DNA from: Bacteroidetes bacterium 46-16
Lineage (GTDB): Bacteria > Bacteroidota > Bacteroidia > Chitinophagales > Chitinophagaceae
Reading direction: 5' to 3'
DNA: 64,000 nucleotides
NCBI GenBank assembly: GCA_001897835.1
Contig: MKUN01000045.1
Coordinates: forward strand, 165,198 to 229,197
Part shown: positions 27,637-36,834 of the stretch, piece after piece
Numbering within the stretch: the stretch's first letter is position 1
Layout: the number at the start of each line of letters is the position of its first letter
The notes under the pieces: model-generated
Databases searched by the model: none
What the model was told of the DNA's origin: nothing
The model's input: the letters and a program-made list of their open reading frames with translations, nothing else
Program-made: the position numbers and the translations under genes

Positions 27637-28113
27637 ATGCGTATCATCAAAACTACTCTGGCTTTTCTCCTTCTGGGCCTTATTGCTTTCACAGCCTGCC
27701 GCAAACACAGCAATGCAACCGGAGTGCCCGGCGATGCCGAATATTTTATTTTCGGCTCGGTAGGTGGTTTTTGCCCCACAGTTTGCGCCCAGTATTATAA
27801 GATCATGGGCAATAAGCTGTATAAAAGCTATGTCGATACCGCCAGTCATATACAATACACCGATAGTCCTATGCCTGCCGATAAATATACTCTGGCATTG
27901 CCCGCTATGACCAATTTCCCCGCCTGGTTCTCACTGCATCCCAACCAGGATGTAAAGTGCGCTAATTGTGCCGACATGGGATTTATACACCTGGAATATA
28001 AGCGTGGTGGCCAGGTTTACCAGTGGAACATTGATTATCCTTACGAGGGCATTCCCGCAGAGATACAGGCCTATATCGACCAGGTATCCGGTATCATGAG
28101 CAACCTGCAATAG
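27637..28113 (+). CDS. hypothetical lipoprotein
   Basis: 158 residues. The N-terminus MRIIKTTLAFLLLGLIAFTAC is a lipoprotein signal peptide with the modified cysteine at 21. The mature part carries two Cys pairs (GFCPTVCAQ and VKCANCAD) that could form disulfides in the periplasm, and it ends in a helix (AEIQAYIDQVSGIMSNL). I do not recognise a family. The gene lies between two T9SS cargo genes and has a palindrome-plus-TATCTTTG promoter region of its own (27576-27599). Confidence 0.75.
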   Translation: MRIIKTTLAFLLLGLIAFTACRKHSNATGVPGDAEYFIFGSVGGFCPTVCAQYYKIMGNKLYKSYVDTASHIQYTDSPMPADKYTLALPAMTNFPAWFSLHPNQDVKCANCADMGFIHLEYKRGGQVYQWNIDYPYEGIPAEIQAYIDQVSGIMSNLQ

Positions 28114-28218
28114 GTACTATATATAAGTTCGGTTTACATCATACGACAGGATGGTAATATTTTGCAAAAAATAGTATCATCCTGTCCTGCTTCATACATA
28201 ATCAGTAAATTCGGCCCA

Positions 28219-29844
28219 ATGAATTTCCCCGTGTACAGGCTGCGTGTATTAATACTCTTTGTCTTAAGTGGCATGTGCTGCGATACGGCTCTTGCAGCCC
28301 ATTTGTTCATCCCTATGGATGCAAGCATGCAGGCAGATCACCTCAGGGCATATGGTGTGGTGTATGCTGCACTGCAGCGTGATGCCGATGTGCGCTGGCT
28401 GCTCAATTACAGGGGCGGCAGCTTTGTGATAGATGATGATGGCACTGCTGCACAAATGTGTAAGGAAAGAGGGGTAAGCTGCAGCGATATGGATAAGGCC
28501 GAATATAAGGCCATCGAGAAAGAAATGGAGCGTGGTGGCAATACCTTTAATATCGTGAAGCTCGAAAAAGCACCTAAAATAGCGGTGTATACCCCAACTA
28601 ATAAAAAGCCCTGGGACGATGCGGTTACTATGGCCCTCACTTATGCGCAGATACCCTTCGATAAAGTATATGCCGACGATGTGCTGGATGGCGCACTCGA
28701 TAAATACAACTGGCTGCACCTCCATCACGAAGATTTTACTGGTCAGTTAGGTAAGTATTGGGGGCAGTTTCACGGGGTCGACTGGTATGTGCAGGAGCAG
28801 AATACGCAGCAGGCCATTGCAGCACGTCATGGCTTTGATAAGATATCGAAGATGCAACTGGCCGTGGTACAGAAGATACGCGATTTTGTAGGTGCGGGCG
28901 GTAATCTCTTCGCTATGTGCTCGGCTACCGAAACTTTCGATATTGCACTGGCTGCACAAAACACAGACATTTGCGAAGACGTTTTTGATGGCGATCCCCT
29001 TGACCCCGATTACCAGGAGAAGCTCGATTATACACAATGCTTTGCATTCACCGGGTTCCGGGTTTACCCCAATCCCGTTCTATACCTGCATTCCGATATC
29101 GACGACTTTGGCGCGCATATCGGCCAGGAAGCTTTTGATGCCTTTAGCCTCAATGTTTTTCCGGCACGTCCTGATCCCATACCGGCCATGCTCACGCAAG
29201 ACCATACCGCCACTATAAAAGGTTTCATGGGGCAAACAACGGTGTTCCGTACAGAGAAACTAAAGCCGGGTGTTTTATCGCTCGCTGGTTATCCTGCACC
29301 AGGCAGTAAATCATTTTACGAAGCACGCTATATACACGGCGATTACGAAAAAGGCACCTGGACCTTTTACTCCGGTCACGATCCCGAAGATTTTCAGCAC
29401 CTCGTCGGCGATCCGCCTACCGATCTTAGTCAGCATCCCAATTCGCCCGGTTACCGGCTTATACTCAACAATGTACTGCTGCCTGCTGTTAAGCGTGTCC
29501 TTGTGCCTAAAATAGCTTGTTGCGACGTGCAGGTGGCTCCTGTGCCCGAAACAAAGCTGGAGACGGTACCCCAAAAAGTGCTGCCCGCAGATATCTCGGC
29601 CCCTGATACATATAATATATACCCTGCCGGCGACCAGTTAACGCTCAGTATAAACCACAATAGCACTGCGGCAAAGAATATTAATAATATAGAGCGCGTT
29701 GTTATTACTAATGCAGAAGGCAAAGAATTCATTAGCCAGCCGGTGAATGCGGCAACTGCAAGCATTGATATCAGGAACCTGCCGCCCGGCATGTACATGA
29801 TCAAAATAAACGGCGACTATGCTGGTAAGCTAATGAAAGAATAG
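28219..29844 (+). CDS. secreted Bacteroidota protein often labelled 'asparagine synthetase B', with T9SS type A tail
   Basis: 541 residues from the ATG at 28219 (MNFPVYRLRVLILFVLSGMC...ALA, a signal peptide); a TTG at 28162 would add 19 residues before the signal. The core (LFIPMDASMQADHLRAYGVVYAAL, WLLNYRGGSFV, LHLHHEDFTGQ, GAGGNLFAMCSATETFDIALA) matches a conserved family I recall as 'asparagine synthetase B'. I see neither an N-terminal glutaminase Cys nor an ATP-pyrophosphatase domain, and the protein is exported, so that name cannot reflect its activity. The C-terminal 75 residues (YNIYPAGDQLTLSI, NLPPGMYMIKI) look like a type A sorting domain. Confidence 0.8.
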   Translation: MNFPVYRLRVLILFVLSGMCCDTALAAHLFIPMDASMQADHLRAYGVVYAALQRDADVRWLLNYRGGSFVIDDDGTAAQMCKERGVSCSDMDKAEYKAIEKEMERGGNTFNIVKLEKAPKIAVYTPTNKKPWDDAVTMALTYAQIPFDKVYADDVLDGALDKYNWLHLHHEDFTGQLGKYWGQFHGVDWYVQEQNTQQAIAARHGFDKISKMQLAVVQKIRDFVGAGGNLFAMCSATETFDIALAAQNTDICEDVFDGDPLDPDYQEKLDYTQCFAFTGFRVYPNPVLYLHSDIDDFGAHIGQEAFDAFSLNVFPARPDPIPAMLTQDHTATIKGFMGQTTVFRTEKLKPGVLSLAGYPAPGSKSFYEARYIHGDYEKGTWTFYSGHDPEDFQHLVGDPPTDLSQHPNSPGYRLILNNVLLPAVKRVLVPKIACCDVQVAPVPETKLETVPQKVLPADISAPDTYNIYPAGDQLTLSINHNSTAAKNINNIERVVITNAEGKEFISQPVNAATASIDIRNLPPGMYMIKINGDYAGKLMKE

Positions 29845-29866
29845 CCGCGCTGTTGACTCGCTTATA

Positions 29867-29900
29867 CAGCCCCTTCAGGGCCGCCTGTTTGTAAACAGGC
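29867..29900. repeat. copy of a palindromic interspersed repeat (CAGCCCCTTC...CCTGTTT)
   Basis: CAGCCCCTTCAGGGC followed by the hairpin GCCTGTTT-GT-AAACAGGC. It matches the repeats at 63716-63743 and 63900-63926. Here it sits between two convergent genes, where it may also act as a weak terminator. Confidence 0.65.
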
Positions 29901-29908
29901 AACGTATA

Positions 29909-31438
29909 TCAGCCATCTATCAGCACATCGCCCGTCATTTCCTCAGGTATCTTAATGCCCATATAAGCCAGTATGCTTGGTGCTATATCGCCCAGCTTGC
30001 CGGGTTTTAAAGCACCATGATAATCGTTCGATACCAGGAACAGCGGCACGGGGTTTAAGGTATGCGCCGTATTGGGGCTGCCGTCTTCGTTGATGAGGTA
30101 GTCGGAATTACCATGATCGGCAGTGAGGAATATGGCATAGCCATGTTCAAGCGCCAGCGGCACTATTTTCGATACGCAGCTATCCACCGTTTCTACTGCT
30201 TTTATAGCCGCTTCCCATACACCCGTATGGCCCACCATATCGGCATTGGCAAAGTTGAGGCATATGAAGTCGGCGCTTTCTTTGGCTATTTCCGGCAGTA
30301 TGGCATCCGTCACTTCATAGGCGCTCATTTCCGGTTTCTGGTCATAGGTCGTCACCGTCTTGGGCGAGGGTATCATGATTCTGCGCTCCCCCTCGAAAGG
30401 TTTTTCACGCCCGCCTGAGAAGAAGAAAGTAACATGTGGGTATTTCTCGGTTTCGGCTATACGTATCTGTGTTTTGCCCTGCTCTTCCAGCACTTCGCCC
30501 AGTGTTTGGGTAAGGTCTTTGTTCTCGAATATCACGCCCACGTTCTTATAGGTCTTGTCATATTCGGTCATTGTCACATAATGCAGTTGTAAGGGGTGCA
30601 TGTTTTGCTCCGCAAAGGCCTCTTGGGTCAGCGCTATGGTTATTTCCCGGCACCGGTCGGTCCTGAAGTTGAAACAAACCACTACATCGCCATCCTTTAT
30701 AGTGGCCAATGGCTTGCCACCAGGCTCGCAGGCTATAATAGGTTTGATAAATTCATCCGTCACGCCATCGGCATACGATTGTTGTATGGCAGCCAGGGCA
30801 TCCGCTGTATGTATGCCGGTACCATGTACCATAGCATCATACGCCACTTTCACACGTTCCCACCTTTTATCCCGGTCCATGGCATAGAAGCGGCCTGTCA
30901 CCGAGGCCAGCAGCCCACCGGTTTTATCCAGGCAGCTTTTAAGATCACTAACAAAGCCCAAACCGCTCTTTGGGTCCGTATCCCTGCCATCGGTAAAGGC
31001 ATGTACCGCAAAGCGGGGCACATGGTTTTTCTGTGCCAGTTCGCATAGCGCTTCCAGGTGTTTGATGTGCGAATGCACACCGCCATCGCTCACCAGCCCT
31101 ATGAAATGCAAAGTTTTACCATCAGCCTTGGCTGCATTAAATGCCGCATTTAGTACCTCGTTCCGTTCCAGTTCACCATCTTTTACTGCCACGTTTACCC
31201 TTTGCAGTTCCTGGTATACGATGCGCCCGGCCCCTATGTTCAGGTGGCCCACTTCCGAGTTGCCCATTTGCCCCTCAGGCAAGCCTACGGCTTCACCGCA
31301 GGTCACCAGCTCAGTATGGGGGTATTTGTTATAAAGCGAGCTTACAAAGGGGGTACGGGCATTGGCTATGGCATCGGCGGCGGGCACTTTTCCATGTCCC
31401 CAGCCATCCATTATGATGAGCATTACTTTTTTCGGCAT
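29909..31438 (-). CDS. gpmI: 2,3-bisphosphoglycerate-independent phosphoglycerate mutase
   Basis: 509 residues, full length. Asp11 (LIIMDGWGHG) and the phosphorylated Ser61 (GNSEVGHLNIGAGR) of the phosphatase-like metal site are in place. So are the transferase motifs VSDGGVHSHIKHLEAL, HAFTDGRDTDPKSG and FNFRTDRCREIT, and the second metal motif LTADHGNSDYL...NTAHTLNPVP. It interconverts 3- and 2-phosphoglycerate in glycolysis and gluconeogenesis using two Mn ions. It is cytosolic and monocistronic. Confidence 0.97.
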   Translation of the reverse strand: MPKKVMLIIMDGWGHGKVPAADAIANARTPFVSSLYNKYPHTELVTCGEAVGLPEGQMGNSEVGHLNIGAGRIVYQELQRVNVAVKDGELERNEVLNAAFNAAKADGKTLHFIGLVSDGGVHSHIKHLEALCELAQKNHVPRFAVHAFTDGRDTDPKSGLGFVSDLKSCLDKTGGLLASVTGRFYAMDRDKRWERVKVAYDAMVHGTGIHTADALAAIQQSYADGVTDEFIKPIIACEPGGKPLATIKDGDVVVCFNFRTDRCREITIALTQEAFAEQNMHPLQLHYVTMTEYDKTYKNVGVIFENKDLTQTLGEVLEEQGKTQIRIAETEKYPHVTFFFSGGREKPFEGERRIMIPSPKTVTTYDQKPEMSAYEVTDAILPEIAKESADFICLNFANADMVGHTGVWEAAIKAVETVDSCVSKIVPLALEHGYAIFLTADHGNSDYLINEDGSPNTAHTLNPVPLFLVSNDYHGALKPGKLGDIAPSILAYMGIKIPEEMTGDVLIDG

Positions 31439-31537
31439 GGGCGCAAAACTACGATTTACCCTGTTCTTATATGGTGTTTATGGCCATTTATTGCGCCGTA
31501 TTTTAACATTTAATATTAGAAATGTGGTTTTTTCTGT

Positions 31538-31545
31538 TATATTTG
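31538..31545 (+). promoter_or_regulatory. possible -7 element for the DUF4783 gene
   Basis: TATATTTG, an exact TAnnTTTG match 143 bp upstream of the start at 31688. No well-spaced TTG is visible upstream, so it is a weak call. Confidence 0.35.
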
Positions 31546-31687
31546 TATCCCCCTGCAGAAAAATAGCATGCTTTTTTGTAATAGATCGGCCGGCAATTAT
31601 TTATCTGCGCATTGAAACGAATAGCCAAATTTGGCTTGGTTTTTGTGGATTTTATTAGTTCTGGACTCGTGAAGGGGGAATATATAT

Positions 31688-32083
31688 ATGAAAAAATTTT
31701 ACAAAAAGGCACTTTTAACGGTTGCATGTTTCATGCTGGTTGTAGCCGCACAGGCTCAGTCGGTACTTGAGGACGTGGTCAATGCTGTACGCAACAGCAA
31801 TGTCGCCGCCCTTGAGAAATATTATGACAACATCGTGCCCATTACCATCAATAATACACAGTCGGCATATAGCCGCACGCAGGCATCGCTGGTGCTCAAA
31901 GATTTCTTTACCCGCAATGTACCCAAAGAAGTCACCATACTGAACAGCGGTTCGGCTACGGCCAATTCGCAATTCGCTATTGGCACACTTACCACCACCA
32001 GCGGCGTAAAGTTCAATCTTTATGTCCTCCTCAAGTCAAAGGATAATCTTTTCTTTTTGCAGGAGCTGAGACTTAATAAATAA
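31688..32083 (+). CDS. exported DUF4783 protein
   Basis: 131 residues with a signal peptide (MKKFYKKALLTVACFMLVVAAQAQ). The mature 107 residues match DUF4783: helical start (VLEDVVNAVRNSNVAALEKYYD), then NNTQSAYSRTQASLVLKDFF and KFNLYVLLKSKDNLFFLQELRL. The family has an NTF2/cystatin-like fold, is periplasmic and restricted to Bacteroidota; its role is unknown. It is monocistronic and ends in a strong bidirectional terminator shared with the MuiA-like gene. Confidence 0.88.
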   Translation: MKKFYKKALLTVACFMLVVAAQAQSVLEDVVNAVRNSNVAALEKYYDNIVPITINNTQSAYSRTQASLVLKDFFTRNVPKEVTILNSGSATANSQFAIGTLTTTSGVKFNLYVLLKSKDNLFFLQELRLNK

Positions 32084-32105
32084 TAATACTTACACTACCA
32101 TAATA

Positions 32106-32134
32106 AAACAAGCGGGAACGATACCCGCTTGTTT
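32106..32134. terminator. bidirectional hairpin terminator
   Basis: 11-bp perfect stem AAACAAGCGGG / CCCGCTTGTTT with a 7-nt loop, between the convergent DUF4783 and MuiA-like genes; AATAAA precedes it and TTTGCTTTA follows. Confidence 0.9.
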
Positions 32135-32166
32135 GCTTTATTAGCCTATCCACTCATTCCTGCACA

Positions 32167-33789
32167 TTATCTCATCACTACGGTCTTTCCTTTCGGGTAT
32201 TTTATGGTGTAGCCTATTTTCACCTGTTCTGTTTCATTAGGCTTCAGGTCCAGCAGCCATTTCACTTCGCCAGTTGTTTCATCCAGTGTGCCGCCTTTAT
32301 ATTCTTTGTCTTCTATTTCTATGTCTTTGTCGTTGCTCACGGGCACCTGGTCCACTAAGGTCAGCGATATCGCTTCCTTCCGCGTGTTGCGCACACTTAT
32401 GGTATACACGAAGGTCTCTTTTACATTGGTGCCTATGGTCTTCACGCTGCGCTTTGTTTTATCGATCTCCCTTTTCACCACGATCTTTTTGTCACGTCCC
32501 AGCGAGAAGTTCATTGTGTCTTTCACATTGCGCACATCTGCATAGCCCTGCCCCACGTAAGAGCCCTCATAGAAGATATTGGTAGTTGCCGGCAGGAGGT
32601 CCAGGTCTTCCCATTTGGTCACCTGCGCCTGCAGGAAGGCATCATGGTCTTGCTTGGGCACAGCATAGTAGCGGTATGTGGCGGGCAGTTCATAGCTCTT
32701 TATCGATACCAGGTGCTGCTGACCGTCGCTGGGCACATTATAAGGCAGCTCTATATCGAAGCTGGTATTGATACCGCTGTTGTCCACGTTCACATATTCA
32801 TCCATACCACTAATTGTATATTCATCCGCACTGTTTTTGATATCTTCCATTTTTGCTCTTGGAGCGCCTGGCGCTATCAAAGGTGTTTTATATGCCGTTA
32901 CAGAGCTTTCTCTATATATCTGTGGCGGCACATAAAAGGCCAGGTACCAGGGGTTCAGCACAGGTGCCTGTGCGCCTTCGCTGGGGTTGCCGGTCGAGAG
33001 CACCAGTTTCACATTATCCCATTTCACACCACTGTTCTGGTACACATTGGCTTTGTAATACAGCTTCACCGGGGCATTGATCTTATCCACCCGCAGGTCG
33101 TAGGTAGGTCGCCAGCCTGCATTGGGCACCACGTAGCTGAGCCGCACATCGGCCGTAGTGGCCACGGGAGCATAAAATTTCACCAGCAACTGCCCGCCGG
33201 GCTGGTAACTTCTCTTTTGTTCCTCGGCAAGCTGTTTGTTCAGTTGCGCGATATGTTCATCTATTTTGGCCAGTTTCTTTTCTGTCCTCTGCTTGTCGTC
33301 CAGCAGCTTGCCCAGCCTCGCGTTGATCAGCGTCAGCAGTTTGTCCAGCTCTGCCACAGATAGGCCATTGTTGTCACCGCTCACTTTACGGTTCCCCTGT
33401 ATCACGCTTATCTGCTCTTTGGTAACGGCCAGGCCATTATCTGTTTCGCTGCGGGTCACCTGCATTAGTTCTATACTATCCTTTATCGCCTTTGCCTTGG
33501 GCGACAGGTTATCGTTCGAGAGGTAATTGTTCTGGAAGGTACTGCTCTGCACCGCCACATTATTGCTGGTGCTTATGCTCAGGCTTTGCTGGTTCACATC
33601 ACCCGCTATATTGGTGAAGAGTACCTCGCTCTCGCCCTGAGGCAGCGTCACCTTTGCGCTGCTCAGCAGCTCGGCACCATTCAGGAATACGGTTGCTTGT
33701 TCAATATTGGCTTTTTCGCGCAGCCCGGCTTTGGTGCTGTATGCCCATAGTAGCAGGGCACTCATTGCAGCAAGGGAATAACTTTTCAT
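32167..33789 (-). CDS. mucoidy inhibitor MuiA-like protein (DUF4140/DUF4139)
   Basis: 540 residues with a weak signal peptide (MKSYSLAAMSALLLWAYSTKA). Residues about 27-125 are the DUF4140 domain (EQATVFLNGAELLSSAKVTLPQG). A coiled coil at about 130-195 (LLDDKQRTEKKLAKIDEHIA) links to the C-terminal DUF4139 beta domain. That domain has the signature YVVPNAGWRPTYDLRV and SVRNTRKEAISLTLVDQVPVS. The family is named after a Shigella protein that represses mucoid capsule when expressed in E. coli; the biochemical activity is not established. It is monocistronic, so the context adds nothing. Confidence 0.88.
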   Translation of the reverse strand: MKSYSLAAMSALLLWAYSTKAGLREKANIEQATVFLNGAELLSSAKVTLPQGESEVLFTNIAGDVNQQSLSISTSNNVAVQSSTFQNNYLSNDNLSPKAKAIKDSIELMQVTRSETDNGLAVTKEQISVIQGNRKVSGDNNGLSVAELDKLLTLINARLGKLLDDKQRTEKKLAKIDEHIAQLNKQLAEEQKRSYQPGGQLLVKFYAPVATTADVRLSYVVPNAGWRPTYDLRVDKINAPVKLYYKANVYQNSGVKWDNVKLVLSTGNPSEGAQAPVLNPWYLAFYVPPQIYRESSVTAYKTPLIAPGAPRAKMEDIKNSADEYTISGMDEYVNVDNSGINTSFDIELPYNVPSDGQQHLVSIKSYELPATYRYYAVPKQDHDAFLQAQVTKWEDLDLLPATTNIFYEGSYVGQGYADVRNVKDTMNFSLGRDKKIVVKREIDKTKRSVKTIGTNVKETFVYTISVRNTRKEAISLTLVDQVPVSNDKDIEIEDKEYKGGTLDETTGEVKWLLDLKPNETEQVKIGYTIKYPKGKTVVMR

Positions 33790-34047
33790 AAAAATGATTT
33801 TATACGTGGATAGATAATTGCCCGTTCAGGTTTTTAAGGTGCGCTCCCTATTAGTATGACGATGTTCGCCGGTGATAACACTAAGTAGCCGGGCACATCA
33901 TTCAAAATAAAGTAAGGCAAAACCCAAAGCACCCGAACGGATCATACTGCTTACCTCTTATAGGTGCAGGGCACAGCGCTATTCCATAAAAAGGCCTTCA
34001 CCTTTTATTTTCCTTAACTTATTGAACGAAAAAAGAATTGAAAAAAC

Positions 34048-34088
34048 TGATCAACTTATCAACCATTCAACCTATCAACTCGATCAAC
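34048..34088. repeat. degenerate octamer tandem repeat (NNATCAAC)5
   Basis: Five consecutive units of 8, 8, 8, 8 and 9 bp, each ending in TCAAC (TGATCAAC, TTATCAAC, CATTCAAC, CTATCAAC, TCGATCAAC). The last unit overlaps the stop codon of the helicase gene. On the minus strand it reads as repeats beginning GTTGA. Confidence 0.7.
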
Positions 34089-36381
34089 CCTCCTTCACGA
34101 TCCGCAGCTTCGCATAGTTCAGCATGATCTTCTTGGTGCCATGCCCCCCTTCGAACTGTATCGATGCGATACGGTTGTTGGCGCCGCCCTCAAGGGTCAG
34201 TATCTGCCCGAAGCCGAACTTCTGGTGCTCCACCTTCATGCCCACCTGCATATCGCCCGGGTCATCAGCGCGAAAATCGGCGCTGGGCTTATGCTCCTTC
34301 ACCGCAGGCTGTGCCAGTTTATCGGCCAGCTTCTTCAGCGAGGGCACTTTATCAAAGCTCTGGTTCAGCATATTGCCAAAGGCCCCTATGCTGCCGCGCG
34401 CAGTATTGCTCATCCCGGTGAATGAGCGGTCCAGGTATTTATCCGGTATCTCCTCTATAAAGCGGCTCGGCTCATTCTGCACCAGGCTGCCAAAGCGGTA
34501 GCGGCTGTTCGCAAAGGTTACCCACAGCCTTTCTTTAGCCCTCGTTATCGCTACGTAGAACAGGCGGCGCTCTTCCTCCAGGTCGCTGCGGTCATACAGG
34601 CTCATCGCGCTGGGGAAGAGGTTCTCCTCCAGGCCTACATTGAACACGCAGGGGAATTCAAGGCCCTTGGCCGCATGTATCGTCATCAGCTTCACCGCAT
34701 CGGCGTTTTCATCCTTGTCCTGGTCGGCATCCGTAAGCAGCGTTATCTGCTGCAGGTAGCTGCCCAGTGTTTTATCGCGCAGTTCGCCCTCTTCGTCCGG
34801 CGTCTCTGTAAATTCTTTTATCGAGTTCAGCAGTTCCTGCACATTCTCATAGCGTGCCAGGCCCTCTACGCTCTTATCATTATACAGCTCGGCCACAAGG
34901 CCCGTATGCTTGCCCACCGCAAAGGCCACATCATAAGCATTCTGTTTCTCCAGCATCGTGCGGAAGCTGTGGATCATCGTCACGAAGTTTTCTATCGAGT
35001 TGCCCCCCGCCCCCTTTATGCCATGCAGCATCGGGTTCTCTATCACCTCCCAGAAGGTCTTATCCTGCTGGTTGGCCACCACCATGATCTTCTCTATGCT
35101 CGTTTTGCCAATGCCCCGTGCCGGGTAGTTGATGATGCGCTTGATGTTCTCCTCGTCCTGGCTGTTCACGATCACACGCAGGTAGGCCAGGAAATCCTTG
35201 ATCTCTTTGCGCTGGTAGAACGATACGCCACCGTACAGCTTATAGGGTATGTTCATGCGGCGCAGGCTCTCTTCGAAGGAGCGGCTCTGGGCATTCGTGC
35301 GGTACAGTATCGCAAAGTCGTTATTGCGGTAGTGATTGCGCATCTGCTGCTCCTTGATGGCATCGGCCACAAAGCGGCCCTCGTCATTATCCGTCATCGT
35401 GCGCACCAGCGTTATCTTTTCACCCTCCAGGTTCTCCGTCCACAGGTTTTTCGGTATCTGGTTCTTGTTATTGCCTATCACCTGGTTGGCCACATTCAGT
35501 ATCGCCTGCGTGCTGCGGTAGTTCTGTTCCAGCTTCACGATCTTCACCATTTCATAATCGTCCTGGAACTGTAGTATATTCTGCACCGTAGCCCCGCGAA
35601 AGGAGTAGATGCTCTGCGCATCATCCCCCACCACGCATATATTCTCATGCACTGCCCCCAGCATCTTGATGATGGCATACTGCGCCAGGTTCGTATCCTG
35701 GTACTCATCTATCAGTATGTATTTGAACTTGTGCTGGTACTTCGCCAGCGCTTCAGGAAAGTGCGTCAGCAGCACATACATCTTAAACAGCAGGTCGTCA
35801 AAATCCATCGCCCCGTTCTTGAAGCAGCGCTTTGCATAGGCGTCATATATATCGCCCATCAGCGGCCGGTTGCTCCGTGCATCCTCCTGCTGTATATGGT
35901 GGTCCATCCTGTAGGCCACCGGGTCCACCAGGCTGTTCTTCGCCGCGCTGATGCGGTTATATATATAGGCAGGCTTATAGTGCTTGTCGTCCAGGTTCAT
36001 ATCATGCACTATGCTCTTGATCACGCTCTTCGCATCATCCGTATCATATATCGTAAAGTTGTTGGGGTAGCCCAGCTTATTGGCCTCAGCCCGCAGTATC
36101 CGGGCAAATACCGAGTGGAAAGTACCTATATACAGGTTGCGCGCCTCCGTGTTGCCCAGTATATGCTCCACCCTTTCTTTCATCTCCGCCGCCGCCTTGT
36201 TCGTAAAGGTCAGCGCCAGTATATTAAAAGCGTCCACACCCTTGTGCATCAGGTGGGCTATACGCGTCGTCAGCACCTTCGTTTTGCCGCTGCCCGCACC
36301 CGCCACGATCATCAGCGGACCATCCATATGTAACACGGCCTCCCGCTGCGGCTCATTCAAACCCGCTAAATAATTATGCAT
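34084..36381 (-). CDS. ATP-dependent DNA helicase PcrA/UvrD (superfamily 1A)
   Basis: 765 residues from the ATG at 36381 (MHNYLAGLNEPQREAVLHMD, including the Q motif); the frame runs 23 codons further upstream. Walker A is GAGSGKT at residues 28-34, followed by LTFTNKAAAEMKERV, IDEYQDTNLAQY, VGDDAQSIYSFRGA, LEQNYRS, MTIHAAKGLEF and YVAITRAKERLWV, all in the UvrD/PcrA order. It unwinds DNA 3' to 5' and acts in nucleotide excision repair, mismatch repair and plasmid or rolling-circle replication. The C-terminus ends in the basic domain that binds RNA polymerase in PcrA. The 74-residue gene upstream may share its promoter. Confidence 0.97.
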   Translation of the reverse strand: MHNYLAGLNEPQREAVLHMDGPLMIVAGAGSGKTKVLTTRIAHLMHKGVDAFNILALTFTNKAAAEMKERVEHILGNTEARNLYIGTFHSVFARILRAEANKLGYPNNFTIYDTDDAKSVIKSIVHDMNLDDKHYKPAYIYNRISAAKNSLVDPVAYRMDHHIQQEDARSNRPLMGDIYDAYAKRCFKNGAMDFDDLLFKMYVLLTHFPEALAKYQHKFKYILIDEYQDTNLAQYAIIKMLGAVHENICVVGDDAQSIYSFRGATVQNILQFQDDYEMVKIVKLEQNYRSTQAILNVANQVIGNNKNQIPKNLWTENLEGEKITLVRTMTDNDEGRFVADAIKEQQMRNHYRNNDFAILYRTNAQSRSFEESLRRMNIPYKLYGGVSFYQRKEIKDFLAYLRVIVNSQDEENIKRIINYPARGIGKTSIEKIMVVANQQDKTFWEVIENPMLHGIKGAGGNSIENFVTMIHSFRTMLEKQNAYDVAFAVGKHTGLVAELYNDKSVEGLARYENVQELLNSIKEFTETPDEEGELRDKTLGSYLQQITLLTDADQDKDENADAVKLMTIHAAKGLEFPCVFNVGLEENLFPSAMSLYDRSDLEEERRLFYVAITRAKERLWVTFANSRYRFGSLVQNEPSRFIEEIPDKYLDRSFTGMSNTARGSIGAFGNMLNQSFDKVPSLKKLADKLAQPAVKEHKPSADFRADDPGDMQVGMKVEHQKFGFGQILTLEGGANNRIASIQFEGGHGTKKIMLNYAKLRIVKEG

Positions 36382-36504
36382 GCGGCAAAAATAGTTAATT
36401 GCACAATGGCCCCATACTGCAAAATGGCCATCGTGGATAATTAAATACATAGCAGCCCCGCAGCCGGGCAGATATGATATTTGAAATTATGGATGTCCCG
36501 GCCC

Positions 36505-36729
36505 TCAGCCCCCCGTTTCATCCTTCACATTCCTTACCTGGTTCTCCTCCAGCCATTGGGCAAAGGTTGCCACATCGCCCGGGTAGTGGCGTATGATATC
36601 GCCATTGCGCAGCGAGAGGATGAAGAAGCTGAAACCGCTGTACAGGTAGGCCGATAACTCGCCTGCATCATAAGCAAAGCCCTCGTAGCGCCGGGGCTGC
36701 TTCTTTTTAAGCCTGCTGAAGAAGCGCAT
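36505..36729 (-). CDS. small hypothetical protein
   Basis: 74 residues, ATG at 36729. The N-terminus is basic (RFFSRLKKKQPRRY), the middle is mixed (GFAYDAGELSAYLYSGFSFFILSLRNGDIIRHYPGD) and the end acidic (WLEENQVRNVKDE). There is no signal peptide or transmembrane helix, and no family is recognised. GC content matches the neighbouring helicase and not the AT-rich island that begins just beyond it, so it probably belongs to the core chromosome. Confidence 0.6.
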   Translation of the reverse strand: MRFFSRLKKKQPRRYEGFAYDAGELSAYLYSGFSFFILSLRNGDIIRHYPGDVATFAQWLEENQVRNVKDETGG

Positions 36730-36765
36730 AATGATAGATTTTGGATAGGCTAAAGTAATAAAAAA

Positions 36766-36814
36766 TATCTACTTACAAATAGTGCATTTTCAAGTAGTGC
36801 CTTTAGAGTAGATA
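36766..36814 (+). promoter_or_regulatory. candidate operator upstream of the XRE regulator
   Basis: An 8-bp inverted repeat (TATCTACT at 36766 and AGTAGATA ending at 36814) encloses two direct repeats TAGTGCATTT (36780) and TAGTGCCTTT (36795) whose starts are 15 bp apart. The whole arrangement lies 20-70 bp before the XRE gene, where an autoregulated controller protein would bind. Confidence 0.4.
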
Positions 36815-36834
36815 CTGAGCAACTTTTCGGTATC

